From: Dickeya undicola
GTDB taxonomy: Bacteria > Pseudomonadota > Gammaproteobacteria > Enterobacterales > Enterobacteriaceae
DNA length: 64,000 bases
Assembly: GCF_000784735.1 (NCBI RefSeq)
Contig: NZ_JSYG01000049.1
Coordinates: forward strand, 1 to 64,000
Direction of reading: 5' to 3'
The translations under genes were made by a program, and so were the position numbers. Positions 1 through 9,226 of the stretch are shown here, piece by piece. Below the pieces are notes generated by a model, which saw only the letters and a program-made list of their open reading frames with translations, was not told the DNA's origin and did not search any database. Positions within the stretch are counted from its first letter, which is position 1; each line of letters starts with the position of its first letter.

Positions 1-177
1 AGGTGTCCATTTCATTAGCGCCTAATACCGCTATACCTACCGTTTACTGGCAGTGGCATGTTGCGTAAGGGCAACACATCCGAGGCCCGATGCAGCGCAA
101 CCAGACAGAGAAAGCAGCTCCAACGCCTTACCCTGCAAGGGCTGGCCGAAAATGGAGCACTATTCCGCGCAGCTATT
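1..177. other. Left edge, no gene recognised
   Basis: This stretch has short open frames on the plus strand that run into the ERIC repeat, but none has a ribosome binding site or a recognisable protein pattern. It may hold the end of a feature lying outside the window. I see nothing that can be named. Confidence 0.3.
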
Positions 178-520
178 TATACCCGTCATACTTCAAGTTG
201 CAGGTGCGTTGGCTGCGTTACTCGGCCCATTTCATGGGCCTCGCCCCTTCGGGGCCGCTGCAAGCAGCGTTCAAATCGGCTTACGCCAATTTGTCACTCA
301 CCCCAGTCACTTACTTATGTAAGCGCCTGGGGATGAAATGAGAGACATCCTGTCTCTCACCAGAGGCCAGCCGTTGGCTGGTCAAATTCGTTCCCAACGA
401 ATTTGTCACTCATCTGCCGCGTTACAAGGCTCACATGAGCCTTGCCCTGAAGGGCCAACGCTTCGCGTTGTTCAAAACGCAATACGTTTTGTCCTGCAAC
501 TCGAATTATTTTGGGTATAT
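178..520 (+). repeat. Expanded ERIC element (343 bp)
   Basis: It starts with TATACCCGTCATACTTCAAG and ends with the complementary terminus CGAATTATTTTGGGTATA. The centre (about 296-345) carries the ERIC core, seen as CCCAGTCACTTACTTATG followed by TAAGCGCCTGGGGAT. Classical ERIC copies are about 127 bp. This copy has extra GC-rich hairpin modules on both sides of the core, such as GGCCCATTTCATGGGCC, CGCCCCTTCGGGGC and GGCTCACATGAGCC. The open frames across it are repeat-derived and I do not call them genes. It lies downstream of the amidase gene, which ends at 567. Confidence 0.88.
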
Positions 521-566
521 TTGCATAGGTAGCCCTTTATTGCTTTTTTAGCCCCCAATGGCGGTA

Positions 567-2015
567 TTAGCTCATAGCATTAACAAAGGGTATCCGCTTC
601 GCCCACGGTTTCACACGCTCCAGCTCAGCCGCGAGTGACAGCAGTGTCTGCTCATCACCAAAACGGGCGGCAAAGTGTGAACCAAGCGGTAACCCTTCTG
701 GTGTCCAGTAAAGCGGAACGGACATGGCGGGCTGCCCCGTAGCGTTAAATAATGCGGTAAACGGACAATAACGATGAAACCCTTCAATAACATCACGCAG
801 GCTCAGGGTATCATCAAAGGCATCCAGTTGACCGATGAGCGGCGGGGCCTGTGTCAGCGTTGGTGTGAGAATCAAGTCGTATTGTGTCATGAAATGGGCA
901 AAGCGACGTCCCAGCGCGTGTATAGCATTCACGGCCATCACATAGTCGGTTCCTGGTATGCGACCTCGTTCCCGCAGCATCACACGAGTTCTCGGCTCCA
1001 CTTCCTCAAATGACACAGGTTGCCCACGGATATTACCCAGCATGTCAACATAAGCCTGCGTGTTCACGCTGATAATCGTAAATGCGTCATTGTAGAATTG
1101 CTCGGCGTCGACGGGCAGCGAGACAAGCTCCACGTGGTGTCCCAGTTGTTCACACAAGGCTGCGGTAGCGCGAACGCTGTTCAGCGCCTGTTCACTCGTG
1201 ATCCAGGGCGATAAATGTTCGATCATTGCGATACGCAATTTTTCGGTCGGTCGTGACAAACAGTCAAGAAAGGGGGATGCCTGATAGGGTGCAGCATAGG
1301 GGGCTCCTAAGTCAGAACCAGCCGAAATATCGAGTAACGCGGCGCTGTCACGTACCGATAGGGTAATAGCGTGCGATACGCCCATGCCTGCCCAGCCCTC
1401 ACCGGCTAATGGTCCACTAGGCATACGTCCACGTGTTGGTTTCAAGCCAAATACACCACAGCAGGAAGAGGGAACACGAATTGAGCCTCCACCATCATTG
1501 CCATGTGCGAAGGGAACAACTCTGGCAGCAACGAGTGCGGCAGCACCACCGCTGGAACCTCCGGCGCTGTGCACCAGACTCCACGGGTTGCGTGTCGCAC
1601 CGAAACGTGTTGATTCCGTCGTGTATGAGGAGCCAAATTCAGGTGATGTGGATGTCCCGGCAATCACTATGCCAGCATTGCGGTAACGTGATATCAGCTC
1701 ATCATCCAGCCCTGGATGTGCATCACCCAAGGATAGCGAACCGTTAGTCATTCGAGCGTCTTTCACCGCAGTAAATAAATCTTTAACGAACGTTGGAACC
1801 CCTGCAAATGTTCCCGTCATTAACTGCGGTTGTCCGATAACCTCACGCGCACTATCGAAAAGCGTTTCAGCGACAGCATTAATCTGTGGGTTCACTTTTT
1901 CCAAACGCGCAATAACACCTTCAAGTAGTTCACCTGGCGTCACCTCTCCAGACTTGACATAGTGGGCAAGCCCCAGACCATCTTCAGTATCCAGAATTTG
2001 TTGGATTGGATTCAT
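567..2015 (-). CDS. Amidase (amidase signature family)
   Basis: A 482-residue member of the amidase signature family, which hydrolyses carboxamides to acid and amine or ammonia. The Ser-cisSer-Lys triad is visible: Lys78 in FVKD, Ser154 in the GGSSGG motif, and Ser178 in GNDGGGSIR, with the usual 24-residue spacing between the serines. There is no signal peptide, so it is probably cytoplasmic. The start follows AAGGAATGTTAATATG. It is the last gene of a minus-strand set (AraC regulator, outer-membrane barrel, MFS transporter, amidase). That context suggests import and hydrolysis of an exogenous amide. The substrate cannot be read from sequence: aryl-acylamidase, 6-aminohexanoate-type hydrolase and indole-acetamide hydrolase activities all occur in this family. 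The family call is firm, the substrate unknown. Confidence 0.9.
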   Translation of the reverse strand: MNPIQQILDTEDGLGLAHYVKSGEVTPGELLEGVIARLEKVNPQINAVAETLFDSAREVIGQPQLMTGTFAGVPTFVKDLFTAVKDARMTNGSLSLGDAHPGLDDELISRYRNAGIVIAGTSTSPEFGSSYTTESTRFGATRNPWSLVHSAGGSSGGAAALVAARVVPFAHGNDGGGSIRVPSSCCGVFGLKPTRGRMPSGPLAGEGWAGMGVSHAITLSVRDSAALLDISAGSDLGAPYAAPYQASPFLDCLSRPTEKLRIAMIEHLSPWITSEQALNSVRATAALCEQLGHHVELVSLPVDAEQFYNDAFTIISVNTQAYVDMLGNIRGQPVSFEEVEPRTRVMLRERGRIPGTDYVMAVNAIHALGRRFAHFMTQYDLILTPTLTQAPPLIGQLDAFDDTLSLRDVIEGFHRYCPFTALFNATGQPAMSVPLYWTPEGLPLGSHFAARFGDEQTLLSLAAELERVKPWAKRIPFVNAMS

Positions 2016-2048
2016 ATTAACATTCCTTAATCGATGGTTTTTTTAGGG

Positions 2049-3260
2049 TTATCGGTCGACAATCACACGGGAAGATCGGTTTTTTAGCTTACTTATCAGC
2101 CACAGCAATGCACCACCAAAACTCGCAACAGATAATATTTGGATCGACGCGACAAGCCCTTGCGTCAATCCCGCCAACAGCGCCACAATCAAGGGGCTAA
2201 CAAATTGACCGACATACAAACATCCTGTAAACAGGCCTACGCCCTTCCCCCTGTGCTTCTCAGACAAGGCATTCATCACAGGCAGCATCGTGTTAGGAAC
2301 CAACATGCCGATACCAACACCATGGATAAATACCGCAACCAGAATCTGTTGATAATCGGTCGCGTGTACCAATAACCACAGCCCAATCCCTGCGAGCGTC
2401 AGTAGCAATACGTTAACGCCCGTAATGCCAAATCGGCTACGTAATAGAGGCCACAACAGCGATCCTACCAGTGAAGCCAGTAATCCCAGCCCCGCAGATA
2501 AGCCAATAAGCGTGCTGGATGTCACACCTGAGTGTACTAACAGTGTGGGTGTCTGTACCGGCACAACAAATGCCAGCACCATTCCGCCAAAGACCAGCAC
2601 GTAATTAGCCAAAAGTGTCATCACATTTATCGGTTGAGCTGCTGATGGCGCATGATGCTCGCGGTGATCTTGAGCCGTCGGTTCCCAAAGTATCTTCATC
2701 ATAAACGGGACTAACAGCAGCGGTAGCAGATAGAGGTAGAAGGGCATTCTCCATGAGTGCTCACCTAGTGCGCCACCGACAATGAAAAAGATCGCACCGA
2801 CAACACCAATCGAGACAACCTGTAAATTAACGAAACGGCTTCGCTCTGGGCCACGCCAATAATCAGCAATCAGGGTTGAGCAACAAGTCATGATAGCGGC
2901 TTCGCAGGCACCAAATACCAGTCGACTGAACACTATACTGCTTAGGCTATCGAGCAACGCAGGCAACATGCCGGTAACTGCATATAAAAGCGTGGCAAGA
3001 ATAAGCAGGTTTTTTCGCCCAAATCGGTCGGCCAACCAGCCAATCATTGGCGAAAAAACGGCCATGGTAAGTGCCGGTCCCGTGACGGTCAGCGGGATCA
3101 ACATATCCGCGCCAGGTGTTGTGGGGCCAAACTCAGCAGCTATTTTCGGCATCACGGCTGCAATCATCACCGATCCCATGATGGTCAGGCTGCTACCAAG
3201 AATCAGAACCAGCCCTTCTTTGCCTGCGCGGGGGCGATACAATGATGTGTTTATCGACAT
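2049..3260 (-). CDS. MFS transporter
   Basis: A 403-residue major facilitator with about 12 predicted membrane helices. After helix 2 it carries the MFS motif A (GWLADRFGRKN). The longest frame begins further upstream, at 3332, and would overlap the preceding porin-like gene. The ATG at 3260 follows GAGGAAAGCGTT, gives the normal family length and leaves only 10 bases after the upstream stop, so I use it. It sits 33 bases upstream of the amidase gene and is probably co-transcribed. It most likely carries the amidase substrate or product across the inner membrane. Direction of transport and substrate are inferred from context only. Confidence 0.88.
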   Translation of the reverse strand: MSINTSLYRPRAGKEGLVLILGSSLTIMGSVMIAAVMPKIAAEFGPTTPGADMLIPLTVTGPALTMAVFSPMIGWLADRFGRKNLLILATLLYAVTGMLPALLDSLSSIVFSRLVFGACEAAIMTCCSTLIADYWRGPERSRFVNLQVVSIGVVGAIFFIVGGALGEHSWRMPFYLYLLPLLLVPFMMKILWEPTAQDHREHHAPSAAQPINVMTLLANYVLVFGGMVLAFVVPVQTPTLLVHSGVTSSTLIGLSAGLGLLASLVGSLLWPLLRSRFGITGVNVLLLTLAGIGLWLLVHATDYQQILVAVFIHGVGIGMLVPNTMLPVMNALSEKHRGKGVGLFTGCLYVGQFVSPLIVALLAGLTQGLVASIQILSVASFGGALLWLISKLKNRSSRVIVDR

Positions 3261-3270
3261 AACGCTTTCC

Positions 3271-4206
3271 TCAGAAACTTTGTGCAACACGTAAAGCGAT
3301 GGTGTAGCCCTGGGTGCGGTTACGGCTGTCATCTTCTTTGTAGGTGTGAATCCAGAAAGAAGGACCGGTTGGGGAGAAGTAACTCACCGCAGGGCCATAG
3401 GCAAATGTCCGTGAACGGTTACCCGTTATCAGTGTGTTACTCCGGTCATCACTGAATTGGTTGTAGTAGTAACCGCCAAGACCTACTGTCCAGGCACCAA
3501 TGTGCTGCCCCGCAGCATATTCGTAACGATATTCTGTACCGTTGCGATACCGTGTCTCGTGGTTTTCAGAATTGAAATCAACTTGAAAACTCGACGAAAC
3601 CTCAAAACCGCTGTTCGTGATATAGGTGGCGTTAAGCATGGGAGAAAAAACCCAATGATTGAGTCCAGGGTTAACTAACCGGTTTTTATCGTAGTCACCG
3701 GTCGGTGCCTGAATCTGAAATTGGGTGTTGATCGCAAAATTCTGAGAAGGCATCCAACCAAGGATAAGCGGTAAGACCTGAGTATCTGCCTGACGAAACG
3801 CATCTCCGCTGAGGGGTAATGGGCCAATCGGTGTTTGGGCCACCATGTCCATATCCATTTTGAAAAACGGCTGGATAACACCAAAACCGTAACGCCCACC
3901 CAATAGCGTCTGATCCGTCATCTTAAGCCAGACCAGGCTCATAGACAGGACTTGCAAAGAAAATGGCGCATTTTTTTTGTTGCCAGTGTTATCGAGATTG
4001 GCATGTGCGCTGTAATACGCCACGCGGGAACCAAACGTCCCTAGGTCGGTAGTGGGCGGTAAAAAACCCGCACCAAAATCATAGGTTCCTGCGGCAGTAG
4101 AGGGCGTTCCATTTTCTGTTGCCATCGCCGGGGTTACGGCAAGCCCACAAAAAAGAGGTAAAAAGAAGCTAAATGATGCTAATTTGCTGCGATAATTCAT
4201 CTTCAT
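3271..4206 (-). CDS. Outer-membrane channel, MetA-pathway/SphA-like
   Basis: 311 residues, with a signal peptide of about 29 residues ending in AMA. The remainder is rich in aromatic, Gly and polar residues in alternating strands and ends in Phe, as in outer-membrane beta-barrels. The pattern resembles the 'phenol degradation meta-pathway' transporter family (SphA/MetA type), whose members are encoded beside aromatic or amide catabolic genes. The start follows AGGAGATGGCAGCATG. It lies between the AraC regulator gene (56 bases upstream) and the MFS gene (10 bases downstream). I infer an outer-membrane uptake channel paired with the MFS carrier. The substrate is unknown. Confidence 0.75.
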   Translation of the reverse strand: MKMNYRSKLASFSFFLPLFCGLAVTPAMATENGTPSTAAGTYDFGAGFLPPTTDLGTFGSRVAYYSAHANLDNTGNKKNAPFSLQVLSMSLVWLKMTDQTLLGGRYGFGVIQPFFKMDMDMVAQTPIGPLPLSGDAFRQADTQVLPLILGWMPSQNFAINTQFQIQAPTGDYDKNRLVNPGLNHWVFSPMLNATYITNSGFEVSSSFQVDFNSENHETRYRNGTEYRYEYAAGQHIGAWTVGLGGYYYNQFSDDRSNTLITGNRSRTFAYGPAVSYFSPTGPSFWIHTYKEDDSRNRTQGYTIALRVAQSF

Positions 4207-4262
4207 GCTGCCATCTCCTGATTCTATTGTGAATCCAGAGTAGGCAATAAAACAGCTTGCTG

Positions 4263-5255
4263 TTATCCGAAATTAGCAAAATTGTTGCAGGACCGATTTA
4301 ATGTAGTTGATGGATACTCCCCAAAAAGCTGGCGATAATCATTCGCGAAGCGGCTGAGATGCCAGAACCCCCAGTGACAGGCAGTGTCTTGCACAGTTGT
4401 AGCGCCCTCTAATAGGTCATGATGCGCACCATTGAGACGTAATACGCGTAAATAACTAATAGGATTAATTCCCAGCGTTTCCTGAAAGCAGTACTGAAGC
4501 TTACGTCGGCTCGCTCCCGCATGTTTACAGACATCCAGAATAGAGGGTGGGTTATCACGATGCGCCATCATGTATTCACGCGCACGATCCACAATGCGCT
4601 TTTTGGCACTGTCTGTTAAGGCGATAGCACATTCAGGTTCAATCATTTCAGAGAGATAAATGAGAACGGTATCTCTAATAGCCTGACGGACTGCCGCGAA
4701 TGTCAGTAATGCAGGACGGCGGGTATTGTCTTCACTGATTTCAATACTGTCGCTGAGCATACGCCAGCGTGCGAGGTTATCATGATTAACCAGCGGAAAT
4801 AGACGAGGTGCATGTAACATCCGCTCGTTAATCTCGTCAAAAATAGTCGGGAAATAGGTTTCATCCACGCTGATAAGAAGCAGATCGACAGCTTCTGGTG
4901 CGCGTAACTCGGGCAGAGAGTGCGAGGGTGCAACAAGCAGACGTTCACGGTCAATATGATGACCCGCGCAATAAAAGTCGTCTGACGGTGGGTATAACGG
5001 AAAGGTAAATAGCTGATGCTTAACAGCCTGACCTTGCTTTAGGAGCGCCTGAGTCGTGCGTTCACGAATTAACTGGATACCATCTAACTCCAGAACGGTC
5101 AGACGACCATCGAATTTTCCCTGAGTAAACTGGTTATAGTGCAGTGACCAACCTGGAATATTGACAACATGCTCAGCAATATTTCGGGAGCGTCTATGTG
5201 TCAGGGAAAACGAGAACAATTCTGGATTAGCAATGTCAGTCATGTTTTCAGCCAT
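4263..5255 (-). CDS. AraC-family transcriptional regulator
   Basis: 330 residues. The C-terminal 100 residues form the double helix-turn-helix typical of AraC proteins (ILDVCKHAGASRRKLQYCF, then GINPISYLRVLRLN). The N-terminal part is an AraC-binding-like sensor domain of the kind found in regulators of aromatic or amide catabolism. The start follows GAAGGCAATAATATG. It is the first gene of a tight minus-strand series with the barrel, MFS and amidase genes and is the likely activator of that operon. The inducer is unknown. Confidence 0.9.
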   Translation of the reverse strand: MAENMTDIANPELFSFSLTHRRSRNIAEHVVNIPGWSLHYNQFTQGKFDGRLTVLELDGIQLIRERTTQALLKQGQAVKHQLFTFPLYPPSDDFYCAGHHIDRERLLVAPSHSLPELRAPEAVDLLLISVDETYFPTIFDEINERMLHAPRLFPLVNHDNLARWRMLSDSIEISEDNTRRPALLTFAAVRQAIRDTVLIYLSEMIEPECAIALTDSAKKRIVDRAREYMMAHRDNPPSILDVCKHAGASRRKLQYCFQETLGINPISYLRVLRLNGAHHDLLEGATTVQDTACHWGFWHLSRFANDYRQLFGEYPSTTLNRSCNNFANFG

Positions 5256-5428
5256 ATTATTGCCTTCTCATCAACTCGCGGTAATACGTGTGGAGATCAT
5301 TGAATTAATGGAAAGCAAATATCGCGCCAGTTGTGATAATAGTAATATTCAACAAGCAGATTTACTAAAAATGGATAATGCAGGCGTCATTGATGCAATG
5401 TGACAAATGAAGAGGTTGTCTGTCGAAG

Positions 5429-5458
5429 GGCAGAAGAAGATAAAACACATCTTCTGCC
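5429..5458 (+). terminator. Hairpin terminator candidate
   Basis: GGCAGAAGA (5429-5437) pairs perfectly with TCTTCTGCC (5450-5458). TCAAATTTTT follows on the plus strand. It lies between two minus-strand genes, so it could also stop transcripts of the permease gene ending at 5524, although the T-run is on the other strand. Hairpin seen, function inferred. Confidence 0.45.
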
Positions 5459-5523
5459 TCAAATTTTTAAATAAATAGGTCGTGACGAAATCAGTGCTTG
5501 GAAATTAAGCTATTGGTTGTCAT

Positions 5524-6906
5524 TTATATTTTCACGGTACGCATCGATGACATGTAATATCCCGCCAGTGCACAGGCCGCAATAAACCACGGAATCGTCT
5601 TCACCACGACGGAATCACTGCCGCTAAGGGTTTGCAGATTGCTGACTACCAGAATAATAGTGACAGACATGAAGACGATTGATAGCAGTGGTGCCCAGAA
5701 TACCTGCAGGCGACTGTCATCAGTGGACATCCGACGGAAGAACATCACCACCGCAGCAGATACGCCCAATTGCAGAATAAGAATACACAGGGTCGCGACG
5801 GCTGAACCGATAGCAAAGATATGCACCATCGGATCCAGGCCCATACTTCCTATTACAAGTAGCAATATCAACAGGATAACGCTATGCAGATGGCTGGCAT
5901 TATGTGGGGTGCCGTTGGTTAGGTGGGTTTTGCTTAGCGCTTTCCAGATCAGACCATCACGACTGATGCTAAAGATATAACGTGAAATGTTGTTGTGGAA
6001 GGCCAAAGAGGCGGCGAACAGGCTGGTGATCAGCAGTACTGACATACTATCGACCGCCCACTGCCCGACATACTGGCGAGTAATATTGAAGACAAAATTA
6101 CCGGGGTCTTTGCTGGCAATGGCGACGATGTCATCGAAGCCATATGCCTGCACCAGTGACCAACTGGTAAAACAGAAAAAGGCGGTGATCAGCAGCAAGG
6201 CACAGAGGGTGGCGCGCGGTACGGTTTTCTGCGGGTCCCGGCACTCTTCGGCGTAAATGGCTGTTGATTCAAAACCGATAAAGGAAGCGATAGTAAAAAT
6301 AAAGGCGATACCGAGGTTACCGTGCATGAACACCGAAGGTTCAAACGATTCGACGGTGTAGGAACCGGCTTTCTTTACCAGCAGCATGACATCAGTCAAC
6401 AGTACGATAGCCACTTCAGCCAACATCAGCACGCCCAGCAACTTGCCCCCCACCTCAACGCGCTTGATGCCCAGCACCCAGGCAATCACCGTGAATACCA
6501 TGCTCAGCGTCCACCAGGGAAGATGCAGGCTGACATGCTCCTCCAGAAACAGCTGAGTAAAAAAACCGAGCATGGCAACAATCGCCACCTGAATGGAAGC
6601 ATAGGCCATCAGCGCCAGCACGGAGGCGGATGCCCCCCAGTGGTCGCCCAACCCCTTGGAGATGTAGGTATAGAAAGCACCGGCATTATTGACGTAGCGG
6701 CTCATGGCGATAAAACCCACCGCAAACGTCATCAAAATAATGCACGACAGAATATAAAACACCGGAATGCCGCCGCCATTGCCGGAAATAATCGCTATCG
6801 GCAGGCCACCGACCACGCCAGTCAAAGGCGATGCGGCTGCGACCACAAAAAAGACCAGGGAAAATAAGCCCAACGTATTTTTGCGTAACCCATTATCGTT
6901 GTTCAT
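5524..6906 (-). CDS. APC-family amino acid/amine permease
   Basis: 460 residues with about 12 hydrophobic segments. The N-terminal region (LTGVVGGLPIAIISGNGGG) matches helix 1 of the amino acid-polyamine-organocation superfamily, with the unwound Gly-rich stretch that binds the substrate backbone. The start follows GGAGACGCTAACGATG. It lies downstream of an AraC regulator on the same strand. That regulator is divergent from an ornithine-cyclodeaminase-like, RidA and FAD-oxidase operon. The permease probably imports the amino acid or amine that the operon oxidises. The substrate is not determinable from sequence. Confidence 0.87.
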   Translation of the reverse strand: MNNDNGLRKNTLGLFSLVFFVVAAASPLTGVVGGLPIAIISGNGGGIPVFYILSCIILMTFAVGFIAMSRYVNNAGAFYTYISKGLGDHWGASASVLALMAYASIQVAIVAMLGFFTQLFLEEHVSLHLPWWTLSMVFTVIAWVLGIKRVEVGGKLLGVLMLAEVAIVLLTDVMLLVKKAGSYTVESFEPSVFMHGNLGIAFIFTIASFIGFESTAIYAEECRDPQKTVPRATLCALLLITAFFCFTSWSLVQAYGFDDIVAIASKDPGNFVFNITRQYVGQWAVDSMSVLLITSLFAASLAFHNNISRYIFSISRDGLIWKALSKTHLTNGTPHNASHLHSVILLILLLVIGSMGLDPMVHIFAIGSAVATLCILILQLGVSAAVVMFFRRMSTDDSRLQVFWAPLLSIVFMSVTIILVVSNLQTLSGSDSVVVKTIPWFIAACALAGYYMSSMRTVKI

Positions 6907-7020
6907 CGTTAGCGTCTCCGTGAAAGAGAGTGAAGTTTTTCAGACAATCTGCGTCGCCTGAAGCAGGTAACTTCACTGAATCATTTCCCCGTTTACGCGG
7001 ATAGAAAAAATCGGACAGAG

Positions 7021-7044
7021 CAACGGTGCAGGCTTGCACCGTTG
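7021..7044 (-). terminator. Rho-independent terminator after AraC gene
   Basis: A perfect 10-bp stem, CAACGGTGCA with TGCACCGTTG, around a 4-base loop. It starts 7 bases after the AraC stop codon. On the minus strand the hairpin is followed about 11 bases later by a run of six T. It would partly separate the regulator from the permease gene downstream. Confidence 0.65.
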
Positions 7045-7050
7045 TAGTGC

Positions 7051-7884
7051 TTAGTGGTAGCGCAGGCGATGGAGTAGCGCATCGTCGGCAATGTGCCGTT
7101 GATAATCGCACGGTGTGATACTGACGAACTTCTTGAATTCGCGCAAAAAGTGCGACTGGTCGCTAAAACCGAGGTCAAACGCCAGGTTGCTAAAAGAAAT
7201 ATCTTCTTGTAAATGAATGCGGTGTAGTGCGGACTGGCCGCGCAAAATACGGCTAAATGCTTTCGGTGATAGCCCGGTGTCCTGGCGGAACTGTCGCTGA
7301 ATAGTCCGGCACGTATAGCCGGTCAACGTTTCCAGTTGATCGATACGGATATTCCCCTTTTGCTGCACCATTGCCCGAATAATGGAAGTAGTGACAGGTG
7401 AAGACTTACGCACCAGCCTTGGCGTGAAATGGGCATTAAATAACGAAATTTGACGAGATAAATCAATTTCTTGCACAATTTCTTCGAACGCCAACCGGGC
7501 ATCAGGCACTACCTCAAGAAAGTTGAATTCCTGATCAGGGATTTCCTCTGCCATCACATCAAGAAAGTCGGGAATAACGCCCGGCGCGAAACGCACACCA
7601 AAATAATGATGCTTGTATTGTATAGCTGCACCGCGTGCTTCCAGAGTAGTGCCGCAGACACGGCCCTTGGGATTAAACGGATCACAATCAAACAGAATAT
7701 CGACGCATCCATCAGGCACCGCCAGTGTCACTCCTGCTGTTTGTGCTAAATCGAAGCTGTAAAAATGTGAAATTGCTGGATTTTCTGAGGCAATCACCGA
7801 GTAATGCTGCGCTGAATTCAGCACAAACCACGGTTGTTCAGGGAGAAAGCCTCCAACTGGGCGACAAAGGGCATTTTCAGACAT
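7051..7884 (-). CDS. AraC-family transcriptional regulator
   Basis: 277 residues from the ATG at 7884, which is preceded by GGAGCGAGTC. A longer frame to 7950 lacks such a site. The N-terminal domain contains VPDGCVDILFDCDP, typical of one AraC sensor subfamily. The C-terminal part is an AraC double HTH (IRIDQLETLTGYTCRTIQRQF, then FSNLAFDLGFSDQSHFLREF). It is divergent from the catabolic operon starting at 8072, with 187 bases between them, and upstream of the permease gene. It is the likely local activator of both units, responding to the imported amine or amino acid. Confidence 0.88.
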   Translation of the reverse strand: MSENALCRPVGGFLPEQPWFVLNSAQHYSVIASENPAISHFYSFDLAQTAGVTLAVPDGCVDILFDCDPFNPKGRVCGTTLEARGAAIQYKHHYFGVRFAPGVIPDFLDVMAEEIPDQEFNFLEVVPDARLAFEEIVQEIDLSRQISLFNAHFTPRLVRKSSPVTTSIIRAMVQQKGNIRIDQLETLTGYTCRTIQRQFRQDTGLSPKAFSRILRGQSALHRIHLQEDISFSNLAFDLGFSDQSHFLREFKKFVSITPCDYQRHIADDALLHRLRYH

Positions 7885-8071
7885 GACTCGCTCCGATATG
7901 GGCTGAACCGACAAAAATAATGCAATCCTCATGCCATACACATGTCGCAAATATTCAATACAGGGGGGATGCAGTCACGTATTTCTTATTGCCATTCACT
8001 TGCACGCCCGTCGCATTCATGACGACGGGAATCATCATTAAGACCAAAAATAAAACTGAAGGGGCCAGACC

Positions 8072-9211
8072 ATGACTGATTCAACCCGGATTGATTTTAT
8101 CTACTTGTCGGAGCAGGACATGATCCGTGCGGGGGTTACCGACATGCCCGCTTGTGTCAACACCATGGAGGAGATGTTTGGTCTGCTTTATCGGGGTGAC
8201 TACCGCATGGCTGGCGCGAATAACGATTCACACGGCGCAATGGTGACGTTCCCGGAAAACTCGCCATTCCCCACCATGCCGAAGCCCACGGCCGATCGCC
8301 GTTTGATGGCGATGCCCGCCTACCTTGGCGGCAGTTTTTGCACCGCCGGGGTGAAATGGTATGGCTCGAACATCGCCAACCGCGAAAAGGGGCTACCGCG
8401 TTCCATTCTGATGTTCACACTCAGCGATGCTGATACCGGTGCACCGTTGGCGCATATGTCGGCTAATCTGCTCTCGGCCTATCGTACCGGTGCGATACCC
8501 GGTGTTGGGGCTCGTCATCTGGCGCGCAAAGACGCCCGAGTAATTGGCCTGCTGGGTCCAGGCGTGATGGGGAAAACCTCAGTGTCAGCGTTTATCTCCG
8601 TCTGCCCACAGATTGATACCATCAAAGTGAAAGGGCGTGGTCAGCGTAGCCTCGATAACTTCATCACCTGGGTACAAAAAACTCACCCACAAATCAAACA
8701 CATTGACGTCGTAGATACATTGGAAGCCGTAGTGCGGGATTCGGATATTGTCACGTATTGCAGCTCTGGCGAAGTCGGTGATCCTGACAGCTATCCACTG
8801 GTGAAACGTGAATGGGTTAAACCGGGTGCCTTTCTTGCCATGCCAGCATTGTGCAACATCGACGCCGGAATGGAGCAAAGTGATGTGCGTAAAGTACTGG
8901 ATAACACCGGCCTCTATCAGGCGTGGTTCGAAGAAGTACCCAAGCCCGCCCATAAAACGATTCCGGTTATCGGTGTGCGCTTTATGGACATGATTGCCGA
9001 AGGGAAACTGACGGCGGACCAGTTGGAAGATATCGGTAAAATCGTCGCCGGTGACGCACCGGGGCGTCAGAACGATGACGAAATTATCATCATGTCGGTG
9101 GGGGGGATGCCGGTAGAAGACGTTGCCTGGGGAACGGTGGTCTATCGCAATGCACTGGCAAACGACATCGGCGTGAAATTAAACCTGTGGGAAACCCCGG
9201 TACTGAGCTAA
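8072..9211 (+). CDS. Ornithine cyclodeaminase/mu-crystallin family protein
   Basis: 379 residues. A Rossmann dinucleotide-binding loop (GLLGPGVMG, residues 159-167) sits in the middle. The family Lys (AGVKWYGSN, Lys95) and Arg (SAYRTGA, Arg138) lie before it. Family members are NAD(P)-dependent: ornithine cyclodeaminases, ketimine reductases, alanine dehydrogenases. This one is about 50 residues longer than typical ornithine cyclodeaminases, with extra N-terminal sequence. My unchecked recollection is that close relatives are labelled 'tyramine oxidase subunit B' in databases. First gene of an operon with the RidA gene (15 bases on) and the FAD oxidase gene. A role in reducing or deaminating an imine produced by the oxidase is inferred. 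Confidence 0.82.
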   Translation: MTDSTRIDFIYLSEQDMIRAGVTDMPACVNTMEEMFGLLYRGDYRMAGANNDSHGAMVTFPENSPFPTMPKPTADRRLMAMPAYLGGSFCTAGVKWYGSNIANREKGLPRSILMFTLSDADTGAPLAHMSANLLSAYRTGAIPGVGARHLARKDARVIGLLGPGVMGKTSVSAFISVCPQIDTIKVKGRGQRSLDNFITWVQKTHPQIKHIDVVDTLEAVVRDSDIVTYCSSGEVGDPDSYPLVKREWVKPGAFLAMPALCNIDAGMEQSDVRKVLDNTGLYQAWFEEVPKPAHKTIPVIGVRFMDMIAEGKLTADQLEDIGKIVAGDAPGRQNDDEIIIMSVGGMPVEDVAWGTVVYRNALANDIGVKLNLWETPVLS

Positions 9212-9226
9212 TTAAGGGACATCAGC

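Noticed and set aside
53-341. Several overlapping plus-strand frames at the left edge
   Set aside because: They are made of ERIC repeat sequence and have no independent support.
178-520. CRISPR-like appearance of repeated palindromes in the ERIC copies
   Set aside because: There are no regularly spaced identical repeats with unique spacers; the units are different hairpins in one interspersed element.
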